Below, in pieces: positions 6,509 to 8,425 of a DNA stretch of 8,425 nucleotides. The notes under the pieces are model-generated. The model had not been told where the DNA came from. It worked only from the letters and a program-made list of their open reading frames with translations, and did not search any database. Every line of letters starts with the position of its first letter. Within the stretch, counting starts at the first letter, position 1. The stretch spans positions 1-8,425 of the forward strand of contig DATECY010000118.1 in the NCBI GenBank assembly GCA_035286665.1, written 5' to 3'. The position numbers were made by a program, and so were the translations under genes. Source of the DNA: RBG-16-68-21 sp035286665. Its GTDB lineage: Bacteria; Actinomycetota; Acidimicrobiia; Spongiisociales; UBA11373.

Positions 6509-7882
6509 GTGCACGACGTCGCGATCATCGGAGGGGGACCCGGCGGTTACGCCGCCGCCCTCTATGCCCACAACTTCGGGCTGTCGGTCGTGCTCGTCGA
6601 GAAGGACAAGGTCGGGGGGACGTGCCTCCATCGCGGGTGCATTCCCGCCAAGTCGTTGCTCCACACCGCCGAAGTGTTCCTCGAGGTGGGTCGGGCCGCC
6701 GAGGTGGGGGTGATGTCCTCCCCGCCGGCCCTCGACTGGAATCGTGCCCTCGTGCGCAAGGGCGTGGTGGTCGACCAGCTCCATGCCGGTTTGAGCGGCC
6801 TGATGAAGAAGCGCAAGGTCGAGGTCCTGTCCGGCACCGGTCGGCTGAGCGGGCGCGGCACCGTGGACGTCGCCGGGAACGACGGCTCCGCGACGCGCAT
6901 CGAGGCGAAGGCGATCATCATCGCCACCGGTTCGGTGCCGAAAGCGATACCCGGGTACGAGATCGACGGCGTCCGCATCGTGACGTCCGATCATGCCCTG
7001 GAGTGGCCCGCCCTACCCGGACGAGTTGCGGTCATCGGTGCCGGGGCCATCGGAGTGGAGTTCGCCAGCCTGCTCGCCGACCTGGGATCCACCGTCCATC
7101 TGTTCGAGGTGATCGATCAGGTGGTGCCCGGGGCCGAGCCCGCCGCCGCCCGTCTGCTCGCCCGTGAGCTGTCGAAGAAGGGCGTCCAGATCCGCACCGG
7201 TGTCGCCGTCGGACCGGCACACATCACCCCCTCCGGGGTCGTCGTCCCCTTCGGTGAGGAGTCGGTGGAGGTCGATGTCGTACTCGTCGCAGTGGGGCGG
7301 GCGCCGACGACGGCAAACATCGGTCTCGAGGAGGCCGGGGTGCGGCTCGACCGCGGGTATGTCGTCGTCGACCGTCAGACGATGCTGACCGATGCCCCCG
7401 GGGTCTATGCGGTGGGCGACATCGTCGCCGGGACCCCGCAGCTCGCTCACGCCGGTTTCGCCGAGGGGATCGCTGCGATCACCCACATCGCCACCGGTGT
7501 GGCCGCGCCGATCGATTACCGGGCGATCCCGCTCGTCGTCTACACCGCTCCCGAGTTGGCCTCCGTGGGGCTGACCGAACAGCAAGCGAAGGCGGCGGGA
7601 TACCAGGTCGAGGTCCACGACCACCCCTTCGGCGGAGTGGGTCGGGCCATCATCAAGGGCGAGACGGCCGGGTTGGTCAAGATCATCGTCCACAAGGATG
7701 GGCCCATCCTCGGGGCGACCGTCGTCGGCCCGTCGGCCGGCGAGTTGATACATGAACTGATGTATTCGGTCGGATGGGAGGCGCTGCCTGCGGAGGCGGC
7801 GGCATTCATCCATGCCCATCCGACGCTCTCCGAAGCCGTCGGCGAATCGCTGCTGGCGGCGTCGGGGCGGAGCCTGCACTGA
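6509..7882 (+). CDS. lpd: Dihydrolipoyl dehydrogenase (E3)
   Basis: This 457-residue flavoenzyme reoxidises the dihydrolipoyl group of 2-oxoacid dehydrogenase complexes or glycine cleavage, passing electrons to NAD+. It is full length for the family. Domains in order are the FAD-binding GGGPGG (8-13), the redox disulfide GGTCLHRGCIPAKS (Cys39, Cys44), the NAD-binding GAGAIG (177-182), the second FAD contact in GVYAVGDI, and the C-terminal interface domain with HAHPTLSE, where His437 and Glu442 form the catalytic dyad. I chose the GTG at 6509 because GGAGG lies 4 nt before it and the protein then begins directly with the FAD strand VHDVAIIGGG; a start further upstream at 6458 would precede the likely promoter. 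E1 alpha follows 22 bp later, which points to a dedicated E3 for that complex. Confidence 0.96.
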   Translation: MHDVAIIGGGPGGYAAALYAHNFGLSVVLVEKDKVGGTCLHRGCIPAKSLLHTAEVFLEVGRAAEVGVMSSPPALDWNRALVRKGVVVDQLHAGLSGLMKKRKVEVLSGTGRLSGRGTVDVAGNDGSATRIEAKAIIIATGSVPKAIPGYEIDGVRIVTSDHALEWPALPGRVAVIGAGAIGVEFASLLADLGSTVHLFEVIDQVVPGAEPAAARLLARELSKKGVQIRTGVAVGPAHITPSGVVVPFGEESVEVDVVLVAVGRAPTTANIGLEEAGVRLDRGYVVVDRQTMLTDAPGVYAVGDIVAGTPQLAHAGFAEGIAAITHIATGVAAPIDYRAIPLVVYTAPELASVGLTEQQAKAAGYQVEVHDHPFGGVGRAIIKGETAGLVKIIVHKDGPILGATVVGPSAGELIHELMYSVGWEALPAEAAAFIHAHPTLSEAVGESLLAASGRSLH

Positions 7883-7904
7883 GGGACGAGGAGATGATGC
7901 GTTC

Positions 7905-8425
7905 GTGATCGAGGCAAACGGTCACTCAGCAGAACTGAGTGAGGCGCAGCTGCTCGGCATGTACGAGCTGATGCTCACCGGCAGGCTGCTCGAGACCAGG
8001 CTCCACACGATGTACCGCGGCGGCCGCCTCGCCGGCGCCGTGTATCCCGGCGTCGGCCAGGAGGCGGCCCAGGTCGGTATCGCCTCGGCGCTCGATCCCG
8101 GTGACGTGTTCGGCGGAACCCATCGCGACCTGCTCGCTCAGCTGACGAGAGGTGTCACCCTCGAAGAGGCGATGCTCAACTTCTACGGCAAGGCCGCCGG
8201 ACCGACCAAGGGTCGCGACGGCAACAGCCATTTCGGCGTGGTCGGCAAGGGGAGCCTGATGGTGGTCTCACCGCTCCCCGACGCCTATCCGGTCGCGGTC
8301 GGGTATGCCATGGCGTTTCATCAGCGGGGGGAGCGTCGCGTGGCCCTCGCCGATTGCGGCGAGGGCTCCACCGCCACCGGCACCTGGCACGAGGCGGTCA
8401 ACTTCGCTGCGGTGCTCGGCCTGCC
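7905..8425 (+). CDS. 2-oxoacid (or acetoin) dehydrogenase E1 alpha subunit, 3' end outside window
   Basis: The first 173 residues of a thiamine-diphosphate-dependent E1 alpha subunit are present; the gene runs past the right edge. The family blocks are QLLGMYELMLTGRLLETRL, YPGVGQEAAQVGIASAL, DVFGGTHRDLLAQL, NFYGKAAGPTKGRDGNSHFG, and the start of the ThDP/Mg site, CGEGSTATGTWHEAVNFAAV. Where most E1 subunits have GDG, this one has GEG (Gly152-Glu153-Gly154). E1 alpha normally pairs with E1 beta and passes the acyl group to lipoyl E2; those genes would be expected downstream. Whether the substrate is pyruvate, branched-chain oxoacids or acetoin cannot be told from this part. I chose the GTG at 7905 (GAGGAG 11 nt upstream) because it gives the usual length before the first helix; the next in-frame ATG at 7959 would remove part of it. 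Confidence 0.92.
   Translation, partial: MIEANGHSAELSEAQLLGMYELMLTGRLLETRLHTMYRGGRLAGAVYPGVGQEAAQVGIASALDPGDVFGGTHRDLLAQLTRGVTLEEAMLNFYGKAAGPTKGRDGNSHFGVVGKGSLMVVSPLPDAYPVAVGYAMAFHQRGERRVALADCGEGSTATGTWHEAVNFAAVLGL

Noticed and set aside
7013..7879. Minus-strand frame (288 codons) opposite lpd
   Set aside because: lpd is unmistakable on the other strand, and this frame reads as Asp/Gly/Arg-rich noise.

Overview
The window reads as a high-G+C bacterial chromosome, most likely actinobacterial and possibly close to Acidimicrobiia. This lineage guess is an inference. It rests on the base composition, frequent GTG starts, many 1-4 nt start/stop overlaps, TANNNT boxes lying almost directly before start codons, and a split (B12-domain-less) acyl-CoA mutase. 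No rRNA, tRNA, CRISPR array, insertion sequence or phage gene was seen.

Layout. (1) 3-834: the last 100 codons of a group 3-type [NiFe]-hydrogenase large subunit overlap by one base with a hypA-like gene that lacks the zinc-finger domain; hypC lies on the opposite strand and runs towards them. (2) 835-1009: non-coding, with a perfect 14-bp inverted repeat that resembles a CsoR/RcnR-family metal-sensor operator. (3) 1010-2217, minus strand: a DsbB/BdbC-like membrane disulfide oxidoreductase overlaps by 4 nt with a membrane-anchored thioredoxin-fold protein (WCPHC). (4) 2328-5037, plus strand: a 55-aa small protein, a single-pass membrane protein, a double zinc-ribbon protein, the catalytic subunit of a methylmalonyl-CoA-mutase-family enzyme and a 66-aa ORF. 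Three successive junctions here are 4-nt overlaps. (5) 5051-5688: a lipoprotein and a 68-aa protein, overlapping by one base. (6) 5707-6431, minus strand: a 30-aa one-helix miniprotein overlaps by 4 nt with a serine alpha/beta hydrolase. (7) 6509 to the end, plus strand: dihydrolipoyl dehydrogenase followed by the E1 alpha subunit of a 2-oxoacid (or acetoin) dehydrogenase, cut by the window edge.

How the parts work together. The left end concerns H2 metabolism: HypA and HypC insert nickel and iron into the hydrogenase. The Dsb-type pair makes or relays disulfides outside the membrane. The mutase cluster handles branched or odd-chain acyl-CoA carbon skeletons but needs a separate cobalamin-binding subunit that is not in the window. 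The right end begins a 2-oxoacid dehydrogenase operon. The points most worth checking are the zinc-finger-less HypA, the 29-nt palindrome before hypC, the overlap-linked membrane protein / zinc ribbon / mutase chain, and several genes too short for ordinary gene callers.
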